DNA of 64,000 bases from Romboutsia_E sp900604535. GTDB taxonomy: Bacteria > Bacillota > Clostridia > Peptostreptococcales > Peptostreptococcaceae. The position numbers and the translations under genes are program-made. The notes under the pieces were generated by a model, which did no database searches, was not told the origin of the DNA, and worked only from the letters and a program-made list of their open reading frames with translations. Location of the stretch: NCBI RefSeq assembly GCF_900604535.1, contig NZ_UWOT01000004.1:222362-286361 (forward strand). Reading direction: 5' to 3'. Of the stretch, positions 34,624 to 43,487 are shown piece after piece; position 1 is the stretch's first letter; each line of letters begins with the position of its first letter.

Positions 34624-35184
34624 TTAGTAGTTACTTTGTATTAAATCTTTTATCTGACTCCAATTACTTACTCTAGTTATTCTATTGTGATCAATGTCTT
34701 TATTGTAGTTTGTATCTATTAAGATAACGTCTATTCCTGCATTAGCTATTTGAATAGCATTCCAAGGGTTATCTTCTATAAATATATGACAACCTAATTC
34801 TCTTGCTTTTTCTATTTTATAATCGCTACCTAGTAAATATACCTCTATGTCTGAAAAACCTTTTTGTTTTAGCCAGTTAGTTGTAATATCAGTCAAATCT
34901 GAGCTCCTTGCTGTAACGAAATATAGGTTATTTGTTGCACATAATTCAGCTATAACCTCATTTGCACCTTCAATAACTTCTGCTTCTTCATAAGCATGCA
35001 TATATTCATTATGAAATTTACCTAATAAGTCTTCCATGTCATCTCCGTATAACTCTTTCCAGTCAAGAGTTGTACATTCTTTTTCAGTTAAGTTCTTATT
35101 ATACATATCATTTAAATACGGTAGGAAATGGTAAGGACTAGTTATTGTCCCATCTATATCAACACATATGTTTAATTTTTTCAT
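34624..35184 (-). CDS. 5'(3')-deoxyribonucleotidase-like HAD phosphatase (NT5C type)
   Basis: 186 residues; ATG at 35184 chosen over an upstream GTG because the GTGGAGGGG around that GTG is the ribosome binding site. HAD motif I ICVDIDGTITSPYHFLPYLN, motif II FVTARSSDLTDIT, motif IV HIFIEDNPWNAIQIANAG. The pattern fits the NT5C group, which dephosphorylates (deoxy)nucleoside monophosphates; members from firmicutes are little characterised. It lies upstream of the acidic hypothetical gene. Confidence 0.82.
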   Translation of the reverse strand: MKKLNICVDIDGTITSPYHFLPYLNDMYNKNLTEKECTTLDWKELYGDDMEDLLGKFHNEYMHAYEEAEVIEGANEVIAELCATNNLYFVTARSSDLTDITTNWLKQKGFSDIEVYLLGSDYKIEKARELGCHIFIEDNPWNAIQIANAGIDVILIDTNYNKDIDHNRITRVSNWSQIKDLIQSNY

Positions 35185-35284
35185 AAACCCCTCCACTAAT
35201 ATCTTCTAAATTAATAGTTTTAAATTATAGTACAACTTCAATTATAAATTAAAATCTATAATCTAAGTATATGTATATAATACC

Positions 35285-35314
35285 AAAAAGCTTGCCTAAT
35301 AAGGCAAGCTTTTT
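35285..35314 (-). terminator. Terminator after the coiled-coil membrane protein gene
   Basis: AAAAGCTTGCC / GGCAAGCTTTT stem with a TAATA-type loop, A-run and T-run at the feet, just past the stop at 35327. Confidence 0.8.
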
Positions 35315-35326
35315 AATATTTTATAC

Positions 35327-36133
35327 TTATTCTTCATTTATTTCTTCTTTTAAGTCTGTTACTTTTTCTTTAAAGCTAGATATATGATTATCTGATAGTT
35401 TTAAATACTCCGTTATTTTACCTATATATTTAGGATTTTTTGTTTCTAAAAGTTTAACTGCATTTTCCATAGCTTTTTCTCTTAGCTCATATGCTTTTTT
35501 TACATCATCCCTTGCATTACTAAGAACTAATTCATATTCACCCTTAGATAAACTTGGTATATCCATACTTTCATATATATCGATTACATCTCTACACATT
35601 TCCTGTGCATATAAAATATCATCTTTAATTTGTGATATTTTACTAAGACTTTTAGCTATGTCTTTAGTATATGGAATACATTCCCTCATAGGAATTAATG
35701 CTACCCTTTCTATATCATAAATATCTTTTTTAAATTCATCTAACTTTTCTAAATCAGTTACTTTATTATTTTTTATAACAGATTCATCCTTTTCAGTCTC
35801 CATATTGATTTTCTCATCTTCAATTTTAGATACTGATTTATCTTTATTTTCTTTTTCTTTATTTTCTTCCCTTGCAATATTATTTTTCATGCTATTATCA
35901 AAGTTTGATTCATATTTTTCTTTATATCTTTGATCAATATCAGAATTTTTATAATACAAAGATTCCTCTATTTTACTAAGTCCACTCATATATACATTAC
36001 TAATTGCTATAGTTGTAACCAGTACAACATATATACTTCCATATATACATGAGCGTTTTAAGTTTTTATAATTTCTAAATAATATTATTAGGGGTATAAC
36101 ATATAAAAATATGAATACTAATATCCATCTCAT
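35327..36133 (-). CDS. Hypothetical two-helix membrane protein with charged coiled-coil
   Basis: 268 residues, not recognised. Two hydrophobic helices at the N-terminus (WILVFIFLYVIPLIILF and IYGSIYVVLVTTIAISNVYM) are followed by a ~60-residue highly charged, low-complexity Lys/Glu/Asn linker and a helical C-terminal domain with heptad-like pattern (DLEKLDEFKKDIYDIE, CRDVIDIYESM, LLETKNPKYIGKITEYLKL). An envelope-associated scaffold is possible, but no function is indicated. Its own terminator follows. Confidence 0.65.
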   Translation of the reverse strand: MRWILVFIFLYVIPLIILFRNYKNLKRSCIYGSIYVVLVTTIAISNVYMSGLSKIEESLYYKNSDIDQRYKEKYESNFDNSMKNNIAREENKEKENKDKSVSKIEDEKINMETEKDESVIKNNKVTDLEKLDEFKKDIYDIERVALIPMRECIPYTKDIAKSLSKISQIKDDILYAQEMCRDVIDIYESMDIPSLSKGEYELVLSNARDDVKKAYELREKAMENAVKLLETKNPKYIGKITEYLKLSDNHISSFKEKVTDLKEEINEE

Positions 36134-36206
36134 TTACTAAATTCTCCTTTATAAATAAAATTAATATTTCCCCCCATTTTTATATTATTTACATTTAATT
36201 TACTTA

Positions 36207-36899
36207 TTAATCTAATATTTTAACTAAATTAAAATTTAAATAGTCACAAGAAGCTAATATATACTCTACTCCATTTCGAATTCCTTTAAGTCCCATCTTA
36301 AAAGATTCTCTTCCATGTAGATGACCATATATAACTTTTTCTACATTATATTCTTCATACAGCTTTGTAAATATTGACTCTTCTAATTTATCATTAGTAG
36401 GTGGATAATGAGTTATGACTATTATCTTTTCATATCCTTTTTTTCTAGCTGATTCTAAAGATATTCTTATACGATTTTCTTCTCTTTTATATATCTGTTC
36501 ATCCTTACTATCAAATTTTACATCATTTGGGCAAATCCACCCTCTACCACCACATATAGCATAGTCTTCATACTCGTAAAAGTTAGTTTGTAAGAATTTG
36601 CAATTATCATATAACTTATTTAGATTTGTAACTGTAGTCCACCAATAATCATGATTTCCCTTTATAAAAATCTTATTACCTTCAAGTTCACTTATTATAT
36701 CTAAATCAGATTTAGCCTCTGATAAATTTATCCCCCAAGAGGTATCTCCTAATACAAGAACTGTATCTTCTTTCTTTACTTTACTTTTCCAGCTTTCTAT
36801 TATTTTCTCTTCATGATTATTCCAGTTACCTCCAAATATATTCATCGGCTTATTTACAGATGTTGAAAAATGTAAGTCTCCTATTGCATATAAACTCAT
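36207..36899 (-). CDS. Calcineurin-like metallophosphoesterase
   Basis: 230 residues. Metal-binding motifs in order: AIGDLHFS (D-x-H), VLGDTSWG (GD), KGNHDYWW (GNHD), VITHYPPTN (His) and YGHLHGR (GHxH). A dinuclear-metal phosphoesterase; the specific substrate (nucleotide, phosphoprotein or diester) cannot be read. Located upstream of the two-helix membrane protein and downstream of the alarmone synthetase, separated from the latter by a terminator-like hairpin on the other side. Confidence 0.9.
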   Translation of the reverse strand: MSLYAIGDLHFSTSVNKPMNIFGGNWNNHEEKIIESWKSKVKKEDTVLVLGDTSWGINLSEAKSDLDIISELEGNKIFIKGNHDYWWTTVTNLNKLYDNCKFLQTNFYEYEDYAICGGRGWICPNDVKFDSKDEQIYKREENRIRISLESARKKGYEKIIVITHYPPTNDKLEESIFTKLYEEYNVEKVIYGHLHGRESFKMGLKGIRNGVEYILASCDYLNFNLVKILD

Positions 36900-36934
36900 A
36901 CTTAATTCCTCTCTTTTGTGTCCTAAATTTAATC

Positions 36935-36968
36935 AAAAGAGCCACCCCAAAATTATTTGAGACGGCTC
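36935..36968 (-). terminator. Terminator after alarmone synthetase gene
   Basis: GAGCC / GGCTC core with partial outer pairing (GGGG and CCCC stretches) and TTTT on the minus strand, 6 bp past the stop. Confidence 0.6.
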
Positions 36969-36973
36969 CCCCT

Positions 36974-37771
36974 TTATTTCTTTCTAGTGTCTTTATACAC
37001 TTCTAATAAATCATCTATTTCTCTTTTTAATCTAATTATCTCTGTTATATCTTCTTCGTTATCAATTTTGTCTAATCTTCTTTGATAAATTATTGCCTTA
37101 TGAGTATCTCCTAGGTTGTATAACTCTTGAATTTTATTGAGTATATCCCTAACTGTTACAGTTTTCACTTGATACATTACTTGAGCCTTCATTATATCTT
37201 CTCTTATTTCACTCATTTCTTGATCTAATAAGAACGCAGCATCTGCTGCTCTTCTCAATCTTACTGCTAGATCTTCTGGTATATAATGCTCATATTTATA
37301 CTTTAAAGAATGCTCTATAGTAGCCCAAAAGTTCATTGCTAAAGTCCTAATTTGTATCTCACATAAAATCTCTTTTGAACCAGCTATTGAATTTATTGGG
37401 TACTTTATTATAACGTGATAACTTCTATACCCGCTATCTTTAAAATTCTTTATATAATCTTTTTCATACACAATGCTCATATCACTTCTATTTTTAATTA
37501 AGTTTACTATAGTATATATATCTTCAACAAACTGGCACATTATTCTTATACCAGCTATATCTTCCATAGTACCTTCTATATCATCTATATCAAGTCTTTT
37601 AGCCTTCGATATAATTGAGGCTATTTTCTTAGTTCTTCCTGTAACAAATTCAATTGGGGAATATTCTCCCTTAGTTAAAAATTCTTTTCTTATATTTTTA
37701 AATTTAACTTTTAGTTCTTCTACCGCATGTTCATAAGGAGCCAATACTTCATCCCATCTTTCATATTCCAT
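36974..37771 (-). CDS. relQ: Small alarmone synthetase (RelQ-like GTP pyrophosphokinase)
   Basis: 265 residues; ATG at 37771 preferred over GTG at 37780 because AAGGGTGAG then sits 6 bases upstream. Single RelA_SpoT synthetase domain: FVTGRTKKIASIISKAKR, EDIAGIRIMCQF, DYIKNFKDSGYRSYHVII (substrate loop), EILCEIQIRTLAMNFWATIEHSLKYKY. No hydrolase, TGS or ACT domain, hence a small synthetase making (p)ppGpp or pGpp. RelQ is preferred to RelP by its C-terminal helices, but that split is approximate. Confidence 0.88.
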   Translation of the reverse strand: MEYERWDEVLAPYEHAVEELKVKFKNIRKEFLTKGEYSPIEFVTGRTKKIASIISKAKRLDIDDIEGTMEDIAGIRIMCQFVEDIYTIVNLIKNRSDMSIVYEKDYIKNFKDSGYRSYHVIIKYPINSIAGSKEILCEIQIRTLAMNFWATIEHSLKYKYEHYIPEDLAVRLRRAADAAFLLDQEMSEIREDIMKAQVMYQVKTVTVRDILNKIQELYNLGDTHKAIIYQRRLDKIDNEEDITEIIRLKREIDDLLEVYKDTRKK

Positions 37772-37807
37772 CTTGCTCACCCTTTATTTCTATTTTTACA
37801 GTCATAC

Positions 37808-38734
37808 TTATTTTATCATAATTTGATTTTTTTGGATATAATAAAGCAGTTCCCCACCCTGTATTGTATAACTTACTTCATCTAAATCACATAAATAGCT
37901 TATTATTGATACTAGTGAGCTTTTATAAAAATAAAACTCCTTATAGTTGCAATGTAAATCGTTTCTTACAATTATATTTTTTAATAGGGCTTCTATTCCC
38001 ATAGGCTCTTTTAAATCCTCTTTAATTTGGTTAATGTAATTATTTATAGCATTCTCATGTTTTTCTATTAACTTATAACTATCATCTTTGTTTATTATAT
38101 TTTTTCCATGTCCTAGCACCATATATTCAAAGTTTATAGTTTTTAATTTATTTAAACTTTCTATATAATCTTTAATATCAAAAACAAATAAAAAATCATA
38201 TTTATTAAGCATATCTTCACTTACTAATAAATCACCTACAAACAATACCTTATCCTTAGTCATAACACCTATACTTCCAGGTGTATGACCTTTAAATTCT
38301 ATAATTTTAAAAACTTCTTTATTTATAATAACATTGCCCAAAGTTAACTCTTCATCTATATATAAGCTACTTTGATTACTTCTTTTAAAAAATTCATCAA
38401 GAAACTTATTAGATTTCCCTCCGATTATATACTTTGAAAATAGCTCTGGATTCTCTATATATAGTTTCGCATGCTTAGATGATAGTATCTTTATATTTTT
38501 GTTTTCTAGTTTATATTCTTTACATGCTCCATAGTGGTCATCATGCTCATGAGTATTTATTATATAACTTATTTCTATGTTATTTTCTTTTAACTCTTTA
38601 ATAATTTTTCTTGGTCTTAATCCTGGTAAGCCTGGGTCTATAATAATAGCTATGTTATCTGTAAATAAATACAATCCACTATTAGTTCCACCTTTAATAT
38701 AATAAGTATTGCCCCTTATATTTATTAAACTCAT
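37808..38734 (-). CDS. MBL-fold metallohydrolase
   Basis: 308 residues. The metallo-beta-lactamase zinc motif is in NTHEHDDHYGACKEY (H-x-H-x-D-H), with later ligands in FKGHTPGSIGV, VLFVGDLLVSE and YMVLGHGKNI. N-terminal segment GLYLFTDNIAIIIDPGLPG is typical of the glyoxalase-II-like group. The C-terminal ~80 residues form a winged-helix-like extension. It follows the YkgJ-like gene by 11 bp and is probably co-transcribed. Substrate unknown. Confidence 0.88.
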   Translation of the reverse strand: MSLINIRGNTYYIKGGTNSGLYLFTDNIAIIIDPGLPGLRPRKIIKELKENNIEISYIINTHEHDDHYGACKEYKLENKNIKILSSKHAKLYIENPELFSKYIIGGKSNKFLDEFFKRSNQSSLYIDEELTLGNVIINKEVFKIIEFKGHTPGSIGVMTKDKVLFVGDLLVSEDMLNKYDFLFVFDIKDYIESLNKLKTINFEYMVLGHGKNIINKDDSYKLIEKHENAINNYINQIKEDLKEPMGIEALLKNIIVRNDLHCNYKEFYFYKSSLVSIISYLCDLDEVSYTIQGGELLYYIQKNQIMIK

Positions 38735-38745
38735 ATATTCACCAC

Positions 38746-39477
38746 TTATCTTATTAAAATTTTCTTAAGTCTTTTTATTGTTCTACACCTAATCCTTTCA
38801 TCTTTAGAAATCTTCACTTTTATATTATAAGCTACATTTTGACTTAATAGAGATTCTATAAAGTACTCTACTATTCCTCTATCTCTAAACTCTATATCTA
38901 TAATCTCATTTGCAAAAAATCTAGAATCTAAAGTCATTATTTCATCAGAAAAACTTAGCCTATCAGACTTATCTAAATAGTCTTTATCAGGCTTAAAATC
39001 TTCGCAATATCTTATTTTAAAGTTTACTACCTCATCACTTATATCAAATCCATGTTCTGATTTCATAAAATCTCTATACTCTTGATTTCTTTTAGTTACG
39101 TTATCTAAATTCTTGTTATAATCATCCTTTTTCCAGTGTCCAAATAGTCTACAATTTAGTGGTCTAACTTCATAAATTAAACATCTCTTATTTTCGTCCC
39201 TAAAAGGACAACATCTCTTATTTGAATACTCTAAGAAATAATACTCGATTATTCTATCTAATGAGTTCTTTCTTAATATTTCTTTATCTTTTAAGTAATT
39301 ATATATATTTAAAAACTCTGTTAAGTTAATTCCCACTGATTCCATACAACACTTACCACATCCAGTACAATCTCCACTTGGTAAGCTACTATAAATATTA
39401 TTTAATTTATCAAATAATTTATTTTCATTAGCAAAATCTATACATTTAAAAATATCTACTTTTTTTATACTAGTCAT
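38746..39477 (-). CDS. YkgJ-family cysteine-cluster protein
   Basis: 243 residues. A conserved Cys set in GDCTGCGKCCMESVGI, then CCPFRDENKRCLIYEVRPLNCRLFGHW, identifies the YkgJ/UPF0153 family thought to bind zinc or an iron-sulfur centre. The C-terminal ~90 residues are family-specific. AAGGAG precedes the ATG. Paired with an MBL hydrolase gene 11 bp downstream. No biochemical role is established for the family. Confidence 0.85.
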   Translation of the reverse strand: MTSIKKVDIFKCIDFANENKLFDKLNNIYSSLPSGDCTGCGKCCMESVGINLTEFLNIYNYLKDKEILRKNSLDRIIEYYFLEYSNKRCCPFRDENKRCLIYEVRPLNCRLFGHWKKDDYNKNLDNVTKRNQEYRDFMKSEHGFDISDEVVNFKIRYCEDFKPDKDYLDKSDRLSFSDEIMTLDSRFFANEIIDIEFRDRGIVEYFIESLLSQNVAYNIKVKISKDERIRCRTIKRLKKILIR

Positions 39478-39563
39478 TGTTATTACTCCTTGTTATAATT
39501 ATTAGGTTAATACAAACAATTATTATAACACATTTTATATGATTAATCGTAGGAGGTAATTTC

Positions 39564-39815
39564 ATGACTAGATATACAAAAATAATAAACATGATGGATA
39601 GCTATTTCGTTAAAGATTATGAAAAAACTAAAAAAGGCATAACTAAAAAAAGAGAAGTTAGAGCTGAAACAGTTCAAAAAGCCTTCTTAAAAGGTGACTG
39701 TGAGGTTTTAGTTATTTTAGAAGATAGCGGTAGAGAAATACTTATAGATGATTTTTCTTCAGATGAAGATATAAAGAAATATTTAGGAGCTAAGTTTATA
39801 AACCCTAAAAGATAA
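39564..39815 (+). CDS. Small conserved-looking hypothetical protein
   Basis: 83 residues, basic N-terminal half (YEKTKKGITKKREVRAETVQK) and a beta-rich C-terminal part (CEVLVILEDSGREILIDDF). Not recognised. TAGGAGG stands 7 bases before the ATG, strong support for translation. No membrane or signal segment. It is divergent from the YkgJ-like gene across an 86-bp region containing the inverted repeat TGTTATAAT / ATTATAACA. The candidate small RNA begins about 80 bp after its stop. Confidence 0.65.
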   Translation: MTRYTKIINMMDSYFVKDYEKTKKGITKKREVRAETVQKAFLKGDCEVLVILEDSGREILIDDFSSDEDIKKYLGAKFINPKR

Positions 39816-39895
39816 GTTTATTTAAATACATTTCATTATTTAAATTGGGATAAAAATTAAAAATAAATTTTTTATTTTTATGTATATTAATTTTT

Positions 39896-39988
39896 GATTG
39901 GGTCCATAATATTAATGAAAATTAAATATTTAACTCAATCTCCCCCAATTTTGAGCTTTCATTCCCCCAATGAAAGCTCTTTTTTATT
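39896..39988 (+). ncRNA. Candidate C-rich small RNA or structured 3' UTR with terminator
   Basis: A stem GATTGGGT (39896-39903) / ACTCAATC (39933-39940) is followed by single-stranded TCCCCCAA, then a strong hairpin GAGCTTTCATT / AATGAAAGCTC whose loop is exactly CCCCC, and T6. A TATATT at 39883-39888 lies 7 bases before the first stem and could be a -10, without a clear -35. The two CCCCCAA motifs could pair with Shine-Dalgarno sequences, as C-rich sRNAs of firmicutes do. It could equally be the 3' UTR and terminator of the upstream small gene. Confidence 0.4.
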
Positions 39989-40072
39989 TTATATAGTTAA
40001 ATATAAGCATATAAGTTATAATTATTAATAATTTAGATTAAGACATTATATTAAAAATAAGAGGTGGCATAT

Positions 40073-40408
40073 ATGATAGAAATAGGATTATTAAAACTAG
40101 ATATAGATTTTGAATATAGAATAATAAGAGAAGAGAACGATGATGTAGATATATTTATAGACGTAAATTATCGTAGTTTAGACTTAGAGTGTGGTGAAAA
40201 TGATTTTTTTAATGGTAGAATTCAATTTCCCTTTGTAAGATCATTAATATTAAGAATAAATAAAAAAAGCCATTTAATGACTGTACATTTTATGAGAGAT
40301 ATAGATTTATTCTCTGCATTTGCAAACTTTGAATTTGATTATAAAGACTATATTTTTAATATAAAAAATAATAAAGAAAAAGTTTTAATAACAAGAACAA
40401 AAAAATAA
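40073..40408 (+). CDS. Hypothetical protein
   Basis: 111 residues, not recognised. ATG at 40073 is preferred over an in-frame GTG 9 bases upstream, which lies inside the AGAGGTGG ribosome binding site. The protein is beta-rich and alternates charged and hydrophobic residues (IGLLKLDIDFEYRIIREENDDVDIFIDVNY, in part), with no signal or membrane segment. Its end overlaps its terminator. It is convergent with adhE. Function unknown. Confidence 0.65.
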   Translation: MIEIGLLKLDIDFEYRIIREENDDVDIFIDVNYRSLDLECGENDFFNGRIQFPFVRSLILRINKKSHLMTVHFMRDIDLFSAFANFEFDYKDYIFNIKNNKEKVLITRTKK

Positions 40409-40433
40409 GGAGCCTTTAAGGCCCCTTATTTTT
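40401..40433. terminator. Terminator after the 111-residue hypothetical gene
   Basis: AAAAATAAGGAGCC pairs with GGCCCCTTATTTTT with one mismatch and a TTTAA loop; it includes the stop codon and can also serve adhE from the other side. Confidence 0.75.
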
Positions 40434-40520
40434 ATTGTTAATTAGATAATAAATCATTTAATCTAACTAGCCAATAATTATTATGAATATTCTATAAATT
40501 ACATTTGTAGTTTGTAAGGA

Positions 40521-43142
40521 TTAATTTTCTTTTGATTGTCCGAAAGCTGTTAAGTATATTCCCTTTAACTCTTCAACTAGTGGTAATCTTGGGTTAGCAG
40601 GAGTACACTGATCATCAAAAGCATCTAAAGATAATTTATCTACTTTTGATAGGAATTGTTCTTCTAATACTCCACACTCTTTTATTGTTTTTGGTATATT
40701 TAATTCAACTAATAAGTTGTTTACTGCATCTATTAAGCTTTGAACACCTTCTTCTACAGTATTAGCTTTTAATCCTAAGAATCTAGCTATCTCAGCATAT
40801 TTCTTATCAGCTACGAACTCCTTATATTTAGGGAACGCAACGAATTTAGAAGGTTTAGTAGCGTTGTACTTTATAACATGTGGTAATAATATAGCATTTG
40901 CTCTCCCATGTGGTATATGGAATTCTCCACCTAACTTATGAGCTAATGAATGATTTATTCCTAAGAAAGCATTTGTAAATGCCATACCTGCCATACAAGA
41001 TGCATTATGCATTTTCTCTCTTGCTTCTTTATCGTTTCCATTTTTATAAGCTTTTGGTAAGTAATCGAATACTAACTGTATTGCTTTTAATGCTAATGCA
41101 TCTGTATAATCAGTTGCCATTATTGAAACATACGCTTCTATAGCATGAGTTAAAACATCAACTCCTGTATCTGCTGTAACACCTGCTGGTACTGTCATAA
41201 CTAAAGTTGGGTCTATTATAGCCACATCTGGAGTTAACTCATAGTCAGCTAAAGGATATTTCATATTATTTACTTTATCTGTAACAACTGCAAAAGAAGT
41301 AACTTCTGAACCAGTTCCTGAAGTAGTTGGTATAGCTACTAATTGAGCCTGTCTTCCTAATTTAGGGAACTTAAATACTCTCTTTCTTATATCAGCAAAC
41401 TTTAATCTTAAATCATCAAAGTTAGCTTCTGGATTTTCATAGAATAACCACATAGCTTTAGCAGCATCCATTGCTGAACCTCCACCAAGAGCTATTATAG
41501 TGTCAGGCTTGAATTTTCTCATAGCTTCTGCACCATTTAATACTGTTTCTACAGATGGATCTGGCTCTACGTCACAGAATACATCTATCATAACAGGATT
41601 TCTTCTTTTTCTTAATTGATTAGTTATCTTATCTACATTTCCTAATTGAACCATGACTCTATCAGTTACTATCATTACTCTGTTAGCATTTGGTAATTTT
41701 TCTAAGTAGCTTATAGAACCAAATTCATGGTATATTCTTTCTGGTACCTTGAACCATTGCATATTTACTTTTCTCATTGCAACTTTTTTAACATTTATTA
41801 AGTTAGTTGCTGATACGTTTTCTGTTGTTGAATTATTCCCCATTGATCCACATCCTAATGTTAATGATGGTGTATTAACGTTGTATATATCACCTATTGC
41901 TCCATGAGTTGATGGTGCATTTACAAGTAATCTACCTGTTCTTACTTTTTGACCAAATTCTAAAATCACATCGTCGTCATTACAGTGTATTACAGCTGAA
42001 TGTCCTAATCCCCCAAACTCAGTCATCTCTACACATTTTTGTATACCTTCTTGTGCATTTTTAACCTTGAAGCAAGCAAGTACTGGACTTAATTTTTCTT
42101 TTGATAAAGGATCTTCCATTCCTACTTTTTCAAGTTCTGCAACTATCATTTTTGCATCTTTTGGAACATTTATTCCAGCCATTTGTCCTATAGTATATGG
42201 ACTTTGTCCAACTATATTTGGATTTAATGAACAAGTATTATTGTCTATTACTAAATTTTGTAATTTTTCTTTTTCTTCTTTATTTACAAAGTAACATCCA
42301 TAATATTTCATTAAATCAGTTACTTCATTGTATATTTCTTCATCTATTATAACTGCTTGCTCAGAAGCACATATCATTCCATTATCGAAAGTTTTTGATA
42401 ATATTAAATCATTTACTGCTTGTTTTATATCTGCAGTTTTATTTATGTAGCAAGGAACATTACCGGCTCCAACCCCTAGAGCTGGCTTTCCTGAAGAGTA
42501 AGCTGATTTAACCATTCCTGGTCCACCAGTTGCAAGTATCATTGATACTCCATCGTGCTTCATTAGTAAATTAGTAGCTTCTATTGATGGTTTTTCTATC
42601 CATTGTATACAGTCTTTAGGAGCACCTGCTTTTATAGCTGCATCTCTTAATATTCTTGCAGCTTCTGAAGAACATTTTTGAGCTGATGGATGGAAACTGA
42701 ATATTATTGGATTTCTACCTTTCATTGATATTATTGATTTAAACATTGTTGTAGAAGTTGGGTTAGTAACTGGTGTTACCCCTGCAACAACACCTATAGG
42801 TTCAGCTATTAACATATACCCTTCTTCTTCGTTCTTTTCTATAACACCAACAGTTTTGTTGTATTTTATACTATTATATATATATTCTGTAGCAAACATG
42901 TTCTTAGTTACTTTATCTTCGAAGATACCCCTTTTAGTTTCTTCCACTGCCATTTGAGCAAGCTCTATATGCTTATCAAGACCTGCCATAGACATTTCTC
43001 TAACTATATTATCTATTGCTTCTTGATCTAAGCTTAGCATTGCTTGTTTTGCTTTTTCTGCTTTTTCAACTAATTCATTTATCATATTTTCAACACTACA
43101 TTCATTATCCACTACTTTTAGCTTTCTTGACTCTTTGCTCAT
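40521..43142 (-). CDS. adhE: Bifunctional acetaldehyde-CoA / alcohol dehydrogenase
   Basis: 873 residues, full AdhE length. The N-terminal aldehyde dehydrogenase half has the catalytic Cys in GMICASEQAVI. The C-terminal half is an iron-containing alcohol dehydrogenase with GGGSAMDAAKAMW and metal-ligand His residues in GINHSLAHKLGGEFHIPHGRANAILLPHV. It converts acetyl-CoA to ethanol via acetaldehyde, regenerating NAD+ in fermentation, and forms spirosomes. GGGGG precedes the ATG. The 345-bp upstream region carries three Rex-like sites and one CcpA-like site, fitting redox and carbon control. Confidence 0.97.
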   Translation of the reverse strand: MSKESRKLKVVDNECSVENMINELVEKAEKAKQAMLSLDQEAIDNIVREMSMAGLDKHIELAQMAVEETKRGIFEDKVTKNMFATEYIYNSIKYNKTVGVIEKNEEEGYMLIAEPIGVVAGVTPVTNPTSTTMFKSIISMKGRNPIIFSFHPSAQKCSSEAARILRDAAIKAGAPKDCIQWIEKPSIEATNLLMKHDGVSMILATGGPGMVKSAYSSGKPALGVGAGNVPCYINKTADIKQAVNDLILSKTFDNGMICASEQAVIIDEEIYNEVTDLMKYYGCYFVNKEEKEKLQNLVIDNNTCSLNPNIVGQSPYTIGQMAGINVPKDAKMIVAELEKVGMEDPLSKEKLSPVLACFKVKNAQEGIQKCVEMTEFGGLGHSAVIHCNDDDVILEFGQKVRTGRLLVNAPSTHGAIGDIYNVNTPSLTLGCGSMGNNSTTENVSATNLINVKKVAMRKVNMQWFKVPERIYHEFGSISYLEKLPNANRVMIVTDRVMVQLGNVDKITNQLRKRRNPVMIDVFCDVEPDPSVETVLNGAEAMRKFKPDTIIALGGGSAMDAAKAMWLFYENPEANFDDLRLKFADIRKRVFKFPKLGRQAQLVAIPTTSGTGSEVTSFAVVTDKVNNMKYPLADYELTPDVAIIDPTLVMTVPAGVTADTGVDVLTHAIEAYVSIMATDYTDALALKAIQLVFDYLPKAYKNGNDKEAREKMHNASCMAGMAFTNAFLGINHSLAHKLGGEFHIPHGRANAILLPHVIKYNATKPSKFVAFPKYKEFVADKKYAEIARFLGLKANTVEEGVQSLIDAVNNLLVELNIPKTIKECGVLEEQFLSKVDKLSLDAFDDQCTPANPRLPLVEELKGIYLTAFGQSKEN

Positions 43143-43172
43143 ATTTATACCCCCATAAAATTTATTTAAATT

Positions 43173-43190
43173 CCGTTAGTTATTTAACAA
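43173..43190 (-). promoter_or_regulatory. Rex-like operator 1 upstream of adhE
   Basis: Perfect right half-site TTAACAA (43184-43190) with a partial left half (CCGTTAG for TTGTTAA) at 4-base spacing, 11 of 14 informative positions. Located 31-48 bp before the adhE start, where repressor binding would block transcription. Confidence 0.4.
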
Positions 43191-43241
43191 ACTTATTATG
43201 TAATTTATGATACTTTATCTTAATTTAAGTGTCAATAGATT

Positions 43242-43259
43242 TTGTTAAATTTTTTTCAA
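43242..43259 (-). promoter_or_regulatory. Rex-like operator 2 upstream of adhE
   Basis: TTGTTAA, four bases, TTTTCAA: 12 of 14 positions of the clostridial TTGTTAA-N4-TTAACAA pattern. Best of the three candidates, about 100 bp before the start codon. Confidence 0.45.
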
Positions 43260-43268
43260 TAAGTTTCT

Positions 43269-43284
43269 AAGAAAACGTTTTTAT
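43269..43284. promoter_or_regulatory. CcpA-like (cre) site upstream of adhE
   Basis: AAGAAAACGTTTTTAT matches 15 of 16 positions of RRGAAAANGTTTTCWW, the pattern I recall for C. difficile CcpA. It suggests carbon-source control of adhE. Confidence 0.45.
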
Positions 43285-43391
43285 TTTTATCCTATTAAAA
43301 AATGTCTATTTTTCAATACTTTAACTATAATTTTTTTCATACTTTTTTAATATATTCAGCATATTGTATACAATTTTACTATTTTTTTCAT

Positions 43392-43409
43392 TTGTTAAAT
43401 TTTATACAT
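43392..43409 (-). promoter_or_regulatory. Rex-like operator 3 upstream of adhE (weak)
   Basis: Perfect left half TTGTTAA with a poor right half (TATACAT), 11 of 14 positions. In such AT-rich DNA this could be chance. Confidence 0.25.
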
Positions 43410-43427
43410 TCTTTGTTTTTATAAAGC

Positions 43428-43477
43428 AAAAAGTTTATTAAGATAATTATAAATACTTATATCTTAATAAACTTTTT
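43428..43477 (-). terminator. Terminator after DUF4230 gene
   Basis: AAAAAGTTTATTAAGAT and its complement around an AT-rich loop, directly after the stop codon; T5 on the minus strand. Confidence 0.75.
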
Positions 43478-43487
43478 CATATAGAAT

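Larger units (their letters stand above)
43143..43487. other. Long adhE upstream regulatory region
   Basis: 345 bp without a gene between adhE and the terminator of the DUF4230 gene. It holds three Rex-like sequences, a CcpA-like sequence and AT-rich filler; listed separately. No clear single -35/-10 pair could be chosen among the many AT-rich candidates. Confidence 0.6.
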
